Shown piece by piece: positions 55,738 to 63,526 of a stretch of DNA of 64,000 nt. The first letter of the stretch is position 1. Each line of letters opens with the position of its first letter. The notes under the pieces were generated by a model. That model had not been told where the DNA came from. It was given only the letters and a program-made list of their open reading frames with translations, and made no database searches. Source of the stretch: DATLGB01 sp037724045 (GTDB taxonomy: Bacteria > Actinomycetota > Thermoleophilia > Solirubrobacterales > Solirubrobacteraceae); NCBI GenBank assembly GCA_037724045.1, contig JBBJOW010000013.1, positions 8,167 to 72,166 on the forward strand. The letters are read 5' to 3'. A program made the position numbers and the translations under genes.

Positions 55738-56148
55738 ATGGCCGACCCGGACTGCCTGTTCTGCAAGATCGCGGCTGGGGATATCCCCGCCACCAAAGTC
55801 CATGAGGACGAGCGCACGGTTGCGTTCATGGACATCAATCCGGGAACCAAGGGCCATCTGCTGGTGATCCCGCGCGAGCACGTGGCCGACCTGCACGCGA
55901 TCGAGGACGAGGACCTGCACGCCGTCGCGCGAACTGCGCGGACCCTGGCCGCGAAGGCGATGGACCGCCTGGGCGCCGAGGGCGTCAACGTCATCCAGAA
56001 CAACGGCGCCGCCGCCTGGCAGAGCGTCTTCCACTATCACGTCCACGTCGTTCCGCGCTACGGCGGGGACGGCATCCAGCTGCCGTGGGTTCCGCGTCCC
56101 GGCGACGAGGACGAGATCGCCGCTGCGGCGATGGAGCTGACCCGATGA
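55738..56148 (+). CDS. HIT family protein (histidine triad hydrolase)
   Basis: About 136 residues from the ATG (MADPDCLFCKIAAGDIPATK); a GTG at 55729 would add three. Zn-type cysteines CLFC, FMDINPGTKGHLLVIPREHV and the triad VFHYHVHVVPRYGGDG are present. HIT proteins act on nucleotide phosphoramidates or dinucleotides. The stop overlaps the next ATG (ATGA). It is coupled to the enoyl-CoA hydratase-like gene, and this pairing has no obvious metabolic reason. Confidence 0.93.
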   Translation: MADPDCLFCKIAAGDIPATKVHEDERTVAFMDINPGTKGHLLVIPREHVADLHAIEDEDLHAVARTARTLAAKAMDRLGAEGVNVIQNNGAAAWQSVFHYHVHVVPRYGGDGIQLPWVPRPGDEDEIAAAAMELTR

Positions 56149-56918
56149 GCGTCACCGTCGAGCGCGACGGCCCGCTGGCCGTCGTCACCCACGCCGCGCC
56201 GCCGGTGAACCTCTGGGACCAGGCCACGATGGACGGCTTCGCCGCCGCCCTCGACGACATCGAGGCCGATCCGCCGCGCGCCGTCCTCATCCGCGCGGAC
56301 GGGCGCGTGGTCTCCGGCGGCGTCGACGTCAACCTGTTCGCGACCATCGCCGACGGCGGCGCGGGGGCGGACCTGTGGCGCACGCTGCTCGAGCTGCCCG
56401 CGCGCCTGGAAGCGCTGCCGATCCCCACCGTCTTCGCCGCCCACGCGCTGTGCCTGACGGCTTCGTTCGAGATCTCGCTGGCGTGCGACCTGCTGCTGGC
56501 CGCTGAGTCGGCGAAGTTCGGCCTCGTGGAGCGCGTCGTCGGCCTGACGCCCTCGATGGGCGGTCCGCAGCGCCTGGTCGAGCGCGCCGGGCCGGCCCGC
56601 GCCCGCGAGCTCGTCTACACCGGCGACCTCTACGACGCTGCGACGCTCGAGCGGTGGAACGTCGTCAATCGCGTCCTGCCCGATGAGGGCTTCGACGACG
56701 CCGCTCGCGCCTTCGCGCTGGATCTCGCCAACGGGCCGACGATCGCCCACGGTGCGACCAAGCGCATCGTCCAGGCGACGCTTGCCGGTGGCGTCGCCGC
56801 GGCGGACTCCATCGTTCCCGAGGTCTCGGGCGTGCTCTTCGACACCGAGGACCTCAGGGGCGCCGTCGCCTCGTTCCTGAAGCAGGGCCCCGGTAAGGCG
56901 ACCTTCCACGGGCATTGA
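56145..56918 (+). CDS. enoyl-CoA hydratase/isomerase family protein
   Basis: The 257-residue protein has the crotonase fold pattern: VVTHAAPPVNLWDQATMDGF, RVVSGGVDVNLFATIADGG, TVFAAHALCLTASFEISLAC and LLLAAESAKFGLVERVVGLT. The catalytic Glu pair of hydratases (GGG-x-E...) is altered: the second helix segment reads CLTASFEISLACD with only one Glu, and the NTP-like oxyanion loop is SGGVDVN. It may therefore be an isomerase or hydrolase type. Length is normal. It is coupled to the HIT gene. Confidence 0.88.
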   Translation: MSVTVERDGPLAVVTHAAPPVNLWDQATMDGFAAALDDIEADPPRAVLIRADGRVVSGGVDVNLFATIADGGAGADLWRTLLELPARLEALPIPTVFAAHALCLTASFEISLACDLLLAAESAKFGLVERVVGLTPSMGGPQRLVERAGPARARELVYTGDLYDAATLERWNVVNRVLPDEGFDDAARAFALDLANGPTIAHGATKRIVQATLAGGVAAADSIVPEVSGVLFDTEDLRGAVASFLKQGPGKATFHGH

Positions 56919-56951
56919 CTTCCCCGGCCCGGGTGTGCGAGGTTTTGCGCC

Positions 56952-57155
56952 ATGGCTACCGGGACGGTGAAGTGGTTCTCAGACGACAAGGGCTTCGGTT
57001 TCATCACGCCTGACGAGGGCGGCCGAGATCTCTTCGTCCACTATTCGGGCATCGGCGGCGACGGCTACAAGTCGCTCGCCGAGGGCACCAAGGTCTCCTA
57101 CGAGGAGGAAGCCGGCGACAAGGGCCCGAAGGCCGTCGACGTCGTGAAGATCTGA
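56952..57155 (+). CDS. cspA: cold shock protein (CspA family)
   Basis: The 67-residue OB-fold protein: MATGTVKWFSDDKGFGFITP, DEGGRDLFVHYSGIGGDGYK, SLAEGTKVSYEEEAGDKGPK, AVDVVKI. RNP1 (KGFGFI) and RNP2 (DLFVHY) are intact. It binds single-stranded RNA and acts as RNA chaperone. It has a short leader of 33 bases and a hairpin six bases after the stop, so a monocistronic mRNA is likely. Confidence 0.97.
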   Translation: MATGTVKWFSDDKGFGFITPDEGGRDLFVHYSGIGGDGYKSLAEGTKVSYEEEAGDKGPKAVDVVKI

Positions 57156-57162
57156 GACCACA

Positions 57163-57181
57163 ACCGCCGCCGGTCGGCGGT
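57163..57181 (+). terminator. hairpin terminator after the cold shock gene
   Basis: ACCGCCG, loop CCGGT, CGGCGGT (57163-57181) directly after the stop at 57155, followed by GTTG without a true T tract. Seven GC-rich pairs support an intrinsic-type stop between cspA and the secreted protein gene. Confidence 0.5.
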
Positions 57182-57186
57182 GTTGA

Positions 57187-57906
57187 ATGCCCTTGATGCC
57201 TCTTTCCCACGTACGCCGCGGAGCGGCCGCGATCGTCCTCGTGGCGCTGGCCGTTCTGCTGGCGCCCGCGAGCGCCGGCGCGAAGATCCTCGAGCTCGGC
57301 CAGACCACGACGCAGCCGACGCCATCCTGCGGCGGCCCCGAGGACTGCAAGGCGGTGACCCGGACGACGGGCTACCAGGTCAACGTCGGCAGTAGCCGCG
57401 ACCTGTTCGTGGCTCCGAAGGACGGCCGCGTCGTTGCTTGGACGGCCATCCTCGGCGATCCGGCCAGGAACGAGAGGACATTCTTCGAGAGCACCTACGG
57501 CGGCCCCGCCCGCGCCGGTATCAGCGTCCTCGCCCAGCAGGAGAAGGGCTCGACGCTCAACGAGGTCACCGCCAAGAGCGCGGTGCGCAACCTCTCGGAC
57601 TACTTCGGCGAACGCGTGCAGTTCCCGCTCGCGGAGTCGTTGCCGATCGAGAAGGGCCAGCGCGTCGCGCTCACCGTGCCGACCTGGGCCCCCGTGTTCG
57701 CGGAGGGCTTCGACAACAAGACGGCGTGGCGTGCCAGCCGCACGAAGGACAGCTGCAACGACTTCTCGACCCAGTCGGCAATGCTCTCGCTCGGCGCCGT
57801 AGAGCGCTTCCAGTGCTTCTACACCACCGTCCGGATCACGTACTCGGTAACGATGATCACCGAGCCCCACGGCCCGCGCAACAAGAAGAAGCCGACTGAC
57901 GCCTAG
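57187..57906 (+). CDS. secreted protein of unknown function
   Basis: The 239-residue protein has a signal peptide (hydrophobic AAAIVLVALAVLLAPASAGA, cleavage before KILELG). The mature part is beta-rich: TGYQVNVGSSRDLFVAPKDG, RVVAWTAILGDPARNERTFF, with four cysteines (CGGPEDC, DSCND, FQCFY) that could pair. The C-terminus is basic. Related secreted proteins of this sort occur in Solirubrobacterales, but I cannot name a family. An ATG at 57196 is a possible alternative start. Confidence 0.65.
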   Translation: MPLMPLSHVRRGAAAIVLVALAVLLAPASAGAKILELGQTTTQPTPSCGGPEDCKAVTRTTGYQVNVGSSRDLFVAPKDGRVVAWTAILGDPARNERTFFESTYGGPARAGISVLAQQEKGSTLNEVTAKSAVRNLSDYFGERVQFPLAESLPIEKGQRVALTVPTWAPVFAEGFDNKTAWRASRTKDSCNDFSTQSAMLSLGAVERFQCFYTTVRITYSVTMITEPHGPRNKKKPTDA

Positions 57907-57916
57907 TACTGCTCCG

Positions 57917-58972
57917 TTAGGTCTTTGAAGGAGTTGGTGGTGGGCGCTTGACGTCGCGCCGGCTCACCGTGCGGAAGGCCTCGGCATTGCGACAGGCCAC
58001 CGAGGCCAGGTCGGCGAACGCCTCGAGCAGCCGCAGGTCGGCGCGCGTCACCCGGCGCATGCGGTTGAAGCCGATCGACAGCGCGCCCTTGAGCTCCCCG
58101 TCCCAGCGCATGGGAACGGCGACGGCGGTCTGCAGGGTCTCGGCAATGGCCGTCTCCGGTAGGCGCACGTCCTCCTGGTAGGCGTTGGTGATCACCGATC
58201 GGCCGGACTTGAGGACCTGGCCGCCGACGCCCTCGCCGGGCTTCATCAGGTAGCCCTCCCATCCTGGGGGTGTGTTGTGGCCGGCGGTGGCGACGCCGCC
58301 CCGCTCACCGTCACCGAGGTAGACCCCCGCCATGTCCCCGGCGACGGCGACGCCGGCCTCGCAGGTGAGCGTGCGCAGCACCGTGTCGAGGTCCAGTGAC
58401 GCGTTGAGCGCCGAGGCGGCACGGGTCAGCGCCGCGCCGTGCTCAGCGGTGGAGGAGTTGGCCTCGCGGCTCTCGATCAGCGCGAGGCCCGCTGCGGCAA
58501 GGTTGGCGAGGACCGTGATCATCTCGACGTCGGACTCGCCGAACGGCTCCGGGCGCGTGCGCGCGAGCACGGCGGCCCAGCGCACCTCGCCGCCCCACCT
58601 GATCGGGGCGAAGACGGCGCTGCGCACCCCGAAGCGCTCCGTGTAGCCCGCGCGCAGGGCGGTCGAAGCGCGGGCATCGGGGACGACCATGGGCTTCCCG
58701 GTCCGCACGACTGTGGCGGTGCCCGACGGCCGCTCGTCGAGCACCATCACGTAGGCGTCCTCCCGGCGGCCGCCTGCCTCGTAGGCGACAACGCGCGCGT
58801 GGCCGACGGTGGCGTCCTGCGACACCTCGATCAGGTGGACCTGGTCGACGCCGACCAGCGCCCGCGCCGCCACCAGGAAGGCATCGACGACGTCCTCGAC
58901 CGTCGCGGCCTCGAGCACCGCCGCCGACAGCTCGCGCAGTCGCGGAGCGGCTTCGTCGGCGCCCGCGGGCAA
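57917..58972 (-). CDS. two-GAF-domain protein
   Basis: The 351-residue protein from a TTG has two GAF-like halves. The first covers residues ~18-165 (EAATVEDVVDAFLVAARALV, DERPSGTATVVRTGKPMVVP, FAPIRWGGEVRWAAVLARTR), the second ~185-335 (SALNASLDLDTVLRTLTCEA, MKPGEGVGGQVLKSGRSVIT, VAVPMRWDGELKGALSIGFN). GAF domains bind small ligands or haem. There is no output domain (kinase, cyclase or HTH), so it may act as a ligand-sensing partner. It lies 4 bp before the lipoprotein gene on the same strand. Confidence 0.85.
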   Translation of the reverse strand: MPAGADEAAPRLRELSAAVLEAATVEDVVDAFLVAARALVGVDQVHLIEVSQDATVGHARVVAYEAGGRREDAYVMVLDERPSGTATVVRTGKPMVVPDARASTALRAGYTERFGVRSAVFAPIRWGGEVRWAAVLARTRPEPFGESDVEMITVLANLAAAGLALIESREANSSTAEHGAALTRAASALNASLDLDTVLRTLTCEAGVAVAGDMAGVYLGDGERGGVATAGHNTPPGWEGYLMKPGEGVGGQVLKSGRSVITNAYQEDVRLPETAIAETLQTAVAVPMRWDGELKGALSIGFNRMRRVTRADLRLLEAFADLASVACRNAEAFRTVSRRDVKRPPPTPSKT

Positions 58973-58976
58973 CGTC

Positions 58977-59423
58977 CTAGTCGTTGCAGGCGCCGGGGTT
59001 GTCGGCGCAGAACTGGTCGTTGCCCGGTGCGACCGCGCCGCCGGTGTCCGACGGGGGGACGGTCTCCTCGACGGTCGGCGGAGCGGCGGCCCCGGTGTCG
59101 TCGTCGGCGGTGGTGTCCTCAGGGGTCACCGGGACGACCGGCGTGACCGGAGCGGCGGTGGGCACGGCGGTCGTGGGCGCGGCGACGACGCCGTCGTCGA
59201 TCGCGGTCGCCGGGGCGGGCGTGGGGGTCTCCTTGCCCGTGGTGACGTTCCCGTTGTCGGTGTCGTCCCCAGCGGCGACGGAGTCCGAGACGGTGCCGAC
59301 GTTCTCGGGAATCGGCAGCCCTACGGGCGCGGACTCGACCTCGGTGTAGGCGATGTCGGCGCCGCCGCACCCGCCGACGAAGGCCGTCAGGGCCACAGCG
59401 AAGGCGAGGAGGAGACGGGGCAT
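58977..59423 (-). CDS. lipoprotein of low complexity, Thr/Pro/Val-rich
   Basis: The 148-residue protein has a lipobox signal peptide (MPRLLLAFAVALTAFVGGCG; Cys at 19). The mature part is Thr/Val/Pro/Asp-rich and probably disordered (TGKETPTPAPATAIDD, VTPVVPVTPEDTTADDD), ending with NDQFCADNPGACND, which has two cysteines. It is attached to the outer face of the membrane. No enzyme motif is seen. It may be a spacer or a wall-associated protein. Confidence 0.65.
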   Translation of the reverse strand: MPRLLLAFAVALTAFVGGCGGADIAYTEVESAPVGLPIPENVGTVSDSVAAGDDTDNGNVTTGKETPTPAPATAIDDGVVAAPTTAVPTAAPVTPVVPVTPEDTTADDDTGAAAPPTVEETVPPSDTGGAVAPGNDQFCADNPGACND

Positions 59424-59428
59424 GGTCC

Positions 59429-59692
59429 TCAGCGCGCGAGCGCGGCCATGCGGCGACCGCACGTCGGGCAGTCGTTGAGGTCCTTCTGTGCGAGCTGGTC
59501 GCACCAGTTGCAGAAGCGCAGGTTCTCGGGGGACCACGGCAGTCGTGACTTCGACGGCGCGGCCGGCAGCACCTTCCCGACGACCTCCATCGGCTCACCG
59601 GTCTCGCGGTCCACGTACACGCGGTCGGGCTGAGCCTCCAGGAACACCTCGCGTCCGGTGGACGGGGTGCGCATGCGGTAGACCTGGCTCAT
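59429..59692 (-). CDS. small zinc-ribbon protein
   Basis: The 87-residue protein: MSQVYRMRTPSTGREVFLEA, QPDRVYVDRETGEPMEVVGK, then FCNWCDQLAQKDLNDCPTCG, RRMAALAR. Two Cys pairs (CNWC and CPTC) spaced for one zinc make a C-terminal ribbon, and a beta-strand-rich start precedes it. It lies directly before the lipoprotein gene (5 bp) and divergent from a glycosyltransferase. Function unknown. Confidence 0.7.
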   Translation of the reverse strand: MSQVYRMRTPSTGREVFLEAQPDRVYVDRETGEPMEVVGKVLPAAPSKSRLPWSPENLRFCNWCDQLAQKDLNDCPTCGRRMAALAR

Positions 59693-59740
59693 TCGCGGTT
59701 CGGGAGACGGGCCACTAAGCCGAAGAGTAGCTTGCGGGCC

Positions 59741-61165
59741 ATGCGCGTGCTGGTCTTTCACGGGTACCTCCTGCACGGGACGGGCTCCAACGTCTACAAC
59801 GCCCGCCTGTGCGCGGCGCTGGTCCGCGCCGGCCACGAGGTGCACCTGCTCTGCCAGGACCCGGACCCCGGCTCGCTGCCGTGGGTGGACGGAGTCCATG
59901 CCACCGTCCACCGGCCCGACATCGGCCGTGTACTGCCCGTCTACGTGCCTGACGACTACGAGGGCTTCGACGCGAGCCCCTTCTACGAGCTCACCGACGA
60001 CGAGGTCGAGGCCTACGTCGAGGCAAACGTCGCCGTCGTCCGCGCGGTGCCGCGCTGCGACATCGCGCTGGCCAACCACCTCATCATGGGTCCGGCGATC
60101 CTGGCCCGCGCGCTTGGAGACGATGTCCCGTACGCGGTGAAGATCCACGGCTCCGCTCTCGAATACGTCGTCAAGCCCCATCCGCGCTTCGCGCCGTGGG
60201 CACGCGAAGGCCTCGCACGGGCGCGCGGCATCCTCGTCGGGTCGCGCCACACTGCCGAGAGCCTGTGGGCGGCGATGGGCCCGGACATCATCGAGCGCAC
60301 CCGTGTCGGACCGCCGGGGGTCGACGTGGTGCAGTTCGCGCCGCGCGAGCCCGAGGCCGCCCGTGCGGGCGTCGCGCGGCTTGCGGCCGGCCTCGCGGAC
60401 GAGGCGCCCGCCGGGGCGGGGGACGGGTTCGCGCGCGACCCGGCCGCCGCGGCGAGCGCGCTGGCCGAGACCGACGGCCGCCTGGTCGTCTTCGTCGGCA
60501 AGCTGATCGCGTCCAAAGGGGTCGAGCTGCTGCTGGCGGCGTGGCCGCTGGTCCTGCGCGAGCACCCGGACGCGCGGCTGCTGATCGTGGGCTTCGGCGC
60601 GTGGCGGGACGGCCTCGAGCAGCTTGCCGGTTGTCTGGTCGCGGGCGACCTCGAGAGCGCCCGGGCGCTGCGCGCCGAGGACGGGCGCGAGTTGCCCGAG
60701 CTGGCCGCGTTCCTGGATTCCGTGGACGAGCTGCCGCCGATGGGCCGCGTCGCCTTCACCGGCCGCCTGGGGCACGAGGAGCTGGCCGAGCTGCTGCCCG
60801 CCGCGGAGGCGCTGGTCGCCCCGAGCACCTTCCCGGAGTCCTTCGGCATGGTCGCGGCGGAAGGGGCCGCGGCGGGCGCGCTGCCCGTCGTCGCCCGCCA
60901 TTCGGGGCTGGCGGAGGTGTCCGAGGCGCTCGCCGAGCGCGTGCCCGCGCCCGCGCGCGACTGGCTCTCCTTTGCGGTGGGGCCGACCGCGGTCACCGAG
61001 CTCGCCGCATGCCTGACGGGCTGGCTCGGCGCCGACGACGACGTCCGCGCGGCCACGCGCGAGGCGATCGTGGCGGTCACCCGCGAGCGCTGGTCGTGGG
61101 ACGGCGTCGCCCGCACCGTCGTCGCGGCGGCGCAGGGTGAGCTCGACGACCTTCCGCGCCCTTGA
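59741..61165 (+). CDS. GT4-type glycosyltransferase
   Basis: About 474 residues from ATG 59741 (a TTG at 59732 would add three). MRVLVFHGYLLHGTGSNVYN is the N-terminal loop with G-x-x-N, KIHGSALEYVVKPHPRF and GILVGSRHTAESLWAAMGPD follow. VVFVGKLIASKGVELLLAAW opens the donor domain, LVAPSTFPESFGMVAAEGAA gives the ESFG-x-VxxEG form. It probably transfers a sugar to a lipid or glycan. A 55-residue insert (ARAGVARLAAGLADEAPAGA onwards) is unusual. It stands alone, with a leaderless-looking start. Confidence 0.88.
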   Translation: MRVLVFHGYLLHGTGSNVYNARLCAALVRAGHEVHLLCQDPDPGSLPWVDGVHATVHRPDIGRVLPVYVPDDYEGFDASPFYELTDDEVEAYVEANVAVVRAVPRCDIALANHLIMGPAILARALGDDVPYAVKIHGSALEYVVKPHPRFAPWAREGLARARGILVGSRHTAESLWAAMGPDIIERTRVGPPGVDVVQFAPREPEAARAGVARLAAGLADEAPAGAGDGFARDPAAAASALAETDGRLVVFVGKLIASKGVELLLAAWPLVLREHPDARLLIVGFGAWRDGLEQLAGCLVAGDLESARALRAEDGRELPELAAFLDSVDELPPMGRVAFTGRLGHEELAELLPAAEALVAPSTFPESFGMVAAEGAAAGALPVVARHSGLAEVSEALAERVPAPARDWLSFAVGPTAVTELAACLTGWLGADDDVRAATREAIVAVTRERWSWDGVARTVVAAAQGELDDLPRP

Positions 61166-61221
61166 CGACGGATCGAGACGGCGCGCCCGCGGTCCGGCCG
61201 ATCCCATAAGATTCCGCCCCG

Positions 61222-61959
61222 ATGCGGAGGATCCCGATTGCCCTGAGCGCCGCCGTGCTCGCGGCCGCCGGCCTGTCGGCGTGCGGCGTGGTAGAGACCG
61301 AGCCGAACCTGATCGCCGGCAAGCTCGCGTACGTGGAGAAATGCGGCTCCTGCCACGTGCTCAACCGCGCGGGCACCAAGGGCATCCAGGGTCCCAACCT
61401 CGACGAGGCGTTCCGCCAGTCACTGGCCGACGGCATCGAACGCTCGACGATCCAGGGCGTCGTGCACCGCCAGATCGAGATCCCCAACCGCGATCCGCAG
61501 CTGGACCCGCAGACGGGTGAGGAGCTGATCGCCATGCCGGCCGACCTGGTGGAAGGCGACCTAGCCCGCGACGTCGCCGCGTACGTCGCCTACGCGTCGG
61601 CGCAGGGTGGGGAGGACCCCGGCCGGCTCGCCGACATCGGCACCAGCGAGGCGGAGGGCACCGCGAAGGCGGAGGGCGGCAAGGTCGAGATCCCTGCCGA
61701 TCCGATGGGGCAGCTCGTCTACGAGTTCGCCAACGCCGAGGCGCCCGCCGGCGCGCTGGAGATGAACTCGCCCAACGACTCCAACGTGGACCACAACATC
61801 GCCCTCGAGGGCGGCGGCCTCGACGAGATCGGCCCAGTGGTCGCCAACGGCGGCGTCTCGACGATCAAGGTCGAGGTCAAGCCCGGGGCCTACACCTTCT
61901 ACTGCTCGGTCCCCGGCCACCGCGAAGGCGGCATGGAGGGCGAGCTCACCGTCAAATGA
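61222..61959 (+). CDS. lipoprotein fusing cytochrome c and a cupredoxin domain
   Basis: The 245-residue protein has a lipobox (AVLAAAGLSACGVVE, Cys 21), a mono-haem cytochrome c domain (GKLAYVEKCGSCHVLNRAGT, distal Met probably in LIAMPADLVEGDLARDVAAY) and a C-terminal type I copper domain (SNVDHNIALEGGG, YTFYCSVPGHREGGMEG: His, Cys, His, Met ligands). Such fusions can pass electrons to cytochrome c oxidase, whose genes lie next on the opposite strand. TAAGAT (61207-61212) could be a -10 element for a nearly leaderless mRNA. The end overlaps a tiny membrane gene. Confidence 0.9.
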   Translation: MRRIPIALSAAVLAAAGLSACGVVETEPNLIAGKLAYVEKCGSCHVLNRAGTKGIQGPNLDEAFRQSLADGIERSTIQGVVHRQIEIPNRDPQLDPQTGEELIAMPADLVEGDLARDVAAYVAYASAQGGEDPGRLADIGTSEAEGTAKAEGGKVEIPADPMGQLVYEFANAEAPAGALEMNSPNDSNVDHNIALEGGGLDEIGPVVANGGVSTIKVEVKPGAYTFYCSVPGHREGGMEGELTVK

Positions 61960-62068
61960 CGGCGCGTGCGATGAGCACGACCGCCATCACGACGACGGCG
62001 GTCACCAGCACGTAGACGAAGAAGCGGAACGCCTCCGCCTCCGAGCGCAGCGGGTTCAGCACGGGCAC
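61952..62068 (-). CDS. 38-residue membrane protein next to ctaE
   Basis: From GTG 62068 the frame reads MPVLNPLRSEAEAFRFFVYV, LVTAVVVMAVVLIARAVI and stops at 61952. One membrane helix is clear. It follows ctaE by seven bases and has the form (start MPVLNPLRSE, one helix) of a small protein often found after ctaE in related actinobacteria. A role as a small subunit or assembly factor of the oxidase is inference. Confidence 0.62.
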   Translation of the reverse strand: MPVLNPLRSEAEAFRFFVYVLVTAVVVMAVVLIARAVI

Positions 62069-62075
62069 GTCACCG

Positions 62076-62699
62076 CTACACGATGTAGATCGTCACGTAG
62101 ACGATGATCCACATGACGTCGACGAAGTGCCAGTAGATGCCTGGCACCTCGACGCCGCGGTGCTCGGTGGAGGAGAAGTGCCCGCGGAACGCGCGGACCG
62201 TGACCATCGCCAACAGGGTCAGCCCGATGAAGACGTGGGCGCCGTGCAGGCCCGTGAGCCCGTAGAAGATCGTCCCCTGCGCGTCTGACTGCGGCGTGAA
62301 GTTGAGGTTCACGTACTCGTTGATCTGGATGAAGAGGAACGTGCACCCGAGCAGGAAGGTGGTGAAGATGCCGGCCTTGAAACCCGCGCGGTTGTCACTC
62401 TTGATGCACGTCTCCGCCCAGTGCAGGGTGAAGGACGAGCTCACGAGGATCGCGGTGTTGAAGCCGGCGATCAGCTTCGGCAGCTCCGCCTCGGGACCCG
62501 GCCACTCCGCGCCGCCCACGACCCGGACGAAGAAGTAGGCCGTGAAGAAGGCCCCGAAGACCATGATCTCGGAGATGATGAAGAGCAGCATCCCGAGCAT
62601 CTGCGGGTCCACCCGCGAGGATCGGTTGGCGATCGGCGGGCCGTGATGGTGCTCCTCGTCGGCGTGGGCGACCGCGCCCGTGGTGCCCGCAATGGCCAC
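62076..62699 (-). CDS. ctaE: cytochrome c oxidase subunit III
   Basis: About 207 residues from the GTG at 62699, which shares one base with the preceding stop (TAGTG). VDPQMLGMLLFIISEIMVFG, FFTAYFFVRVVGG, FNTAILVSSSFTLHWAETCI, GLTGLHGAHVFIGLTLLAMV and VPGIYWHFVDVMWIIVYVTI are all COX3 motifs, with five helices, as in short actinobacterial COX3. It is a core subunit of the aa3-type oxidase. Order here is ctaD, stress-like protein, ctaE, 38-residue protein. Confidence 0.96.
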   Translation of the reverse strand: MAIAGTTGAVAHADEEHHHGPPIANRSSRVDPQMLGMLLFIISEIMVFGAFFTAYFFVRVVGGAEWPGPEAELPKLIAGFNTAILVSSSFTLHWAETCIKSDNRAGFKAGIFTTFLLGCTFLFIQINEYVNLNFTPQSDAQGTIFYGLTGLHGAHVFIGLTLLAMVTVRAFRGHFSSTEHRGVEVPGIYWHFVDVMWIIVYVTIYIV

Positions 62700-63526
62700 T
62701 AAGAGGCCCCGGCCGGGACGTCGGAGGACTCGATGTGATGCACGGGCTTGCCCGTCTGGCGCTTGATGCGCTCCACGAGGCCGCCCTCGAGCCACGCCGA
62801 CCGGTTCGACGGCAGCGTCGAGATCACGACTTCGGAGATGAAGAAGTAGCCGACGGCGTTCATGGTCGCCGTCAATGGGTCCGGATCGCCGATCATGCCC
62901 GCGGCGACCACGCCGGCCTCGTCGAGCGAGGCGAGCAGCTGGCCCAGGCGTTCCCGCGCGCCGGTGACCGCAGACCCGTCGCGCGAGCCCTGCGGCACGA
63001 GCAGGATGAAGCGCCGCGGGCCCTCCTCGGCGAGGCCCTTCAGCCGCTGCACCAGGTCGTCGCCCGCCATCGTCTGGTTGGCGACCACGAGCGTCACCTG
63101 AAACGGCAGGCCCTCGTTGGCGATGTCCACGACGATGTGCTCGACGGGCAGGCCGGAGTCGGCGGCGATGCGCTCGGGCAGGTCGCGGCGCATCCAGCCT
63201 GAGGACGCCGACGGGTGCGTCGAGACGATGACCTCGTCGATCCGGTGCTCGTCGATCGCGTCCATGGCGGCGCTGTAGGGGTCCGCGTCGCCGACCTCAC
63301 CACGCGCGTCGATGCCCTCGTTGCGCGCGAAGGCGCACGCCAGGTCCACCCGCACCTGCGCGGAGGAGCGCACCACGTCGTCGTAGATCACGTTGCCGAA
63401 CTTCGGCTTGGACTGCGGGACGACGATGAAGAAGCGCGCGTCGCCCTCCCCGTTGCGCTCCAGGATGCGCGCCAGCAGCTTCTCGCCGCCGATCGTCTCG
63501 TTCGCCAGCACCAGGACGTTGGCCAT
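62699..63526 (-). CDS. protein with two USP-like halves, between ctaD and ctaE
   Basis: The 275-residue protein repeats one fold twice: ANVLVLANETIGGEKLLARI with DEVIVSTHPSASSGWMRRDL, and VTLVVANQTMAGDDLVQRLK with SEVVISTLPSNRSAWLEGGL. Each half has a strand-loop-helix start, FIVVPQSKPKF or FILLVPQGSRDG, and ends before an HHI/EHIVVD motif. This resembles universal stress or GabP-C-terminal-like nucleotide folds. The ATGA overlap with ctaD and TAGTG with ctaE imply one operon. A role in oxidase assembly or regulation is inferred from position only. Confidence 0.78.
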   Translation of the reverse strand: MANVLVLANETIGGEKLLARILERNGEGDARFFIVVPQSKPKFGNVIYDDVVRSSAQVRVDLACAFARNEGIDARGEVGDADPYSAAMDAIDEHRIDEVIVSTHPSASSGWMRRDLPERIAADSGLPVEHIVVDIANEGLPFQVTLVVANQTMAGDDLVQRLKGLAEEGPRRFILLVPQGSRDGSAVTGARERLGQLLASLDEAGVVAAGMIGDPDPLTATMNAVGYFFISEVVISTLPSNRSAWLEGGLVERIKRQTGKPVHHIESSDVPAGAS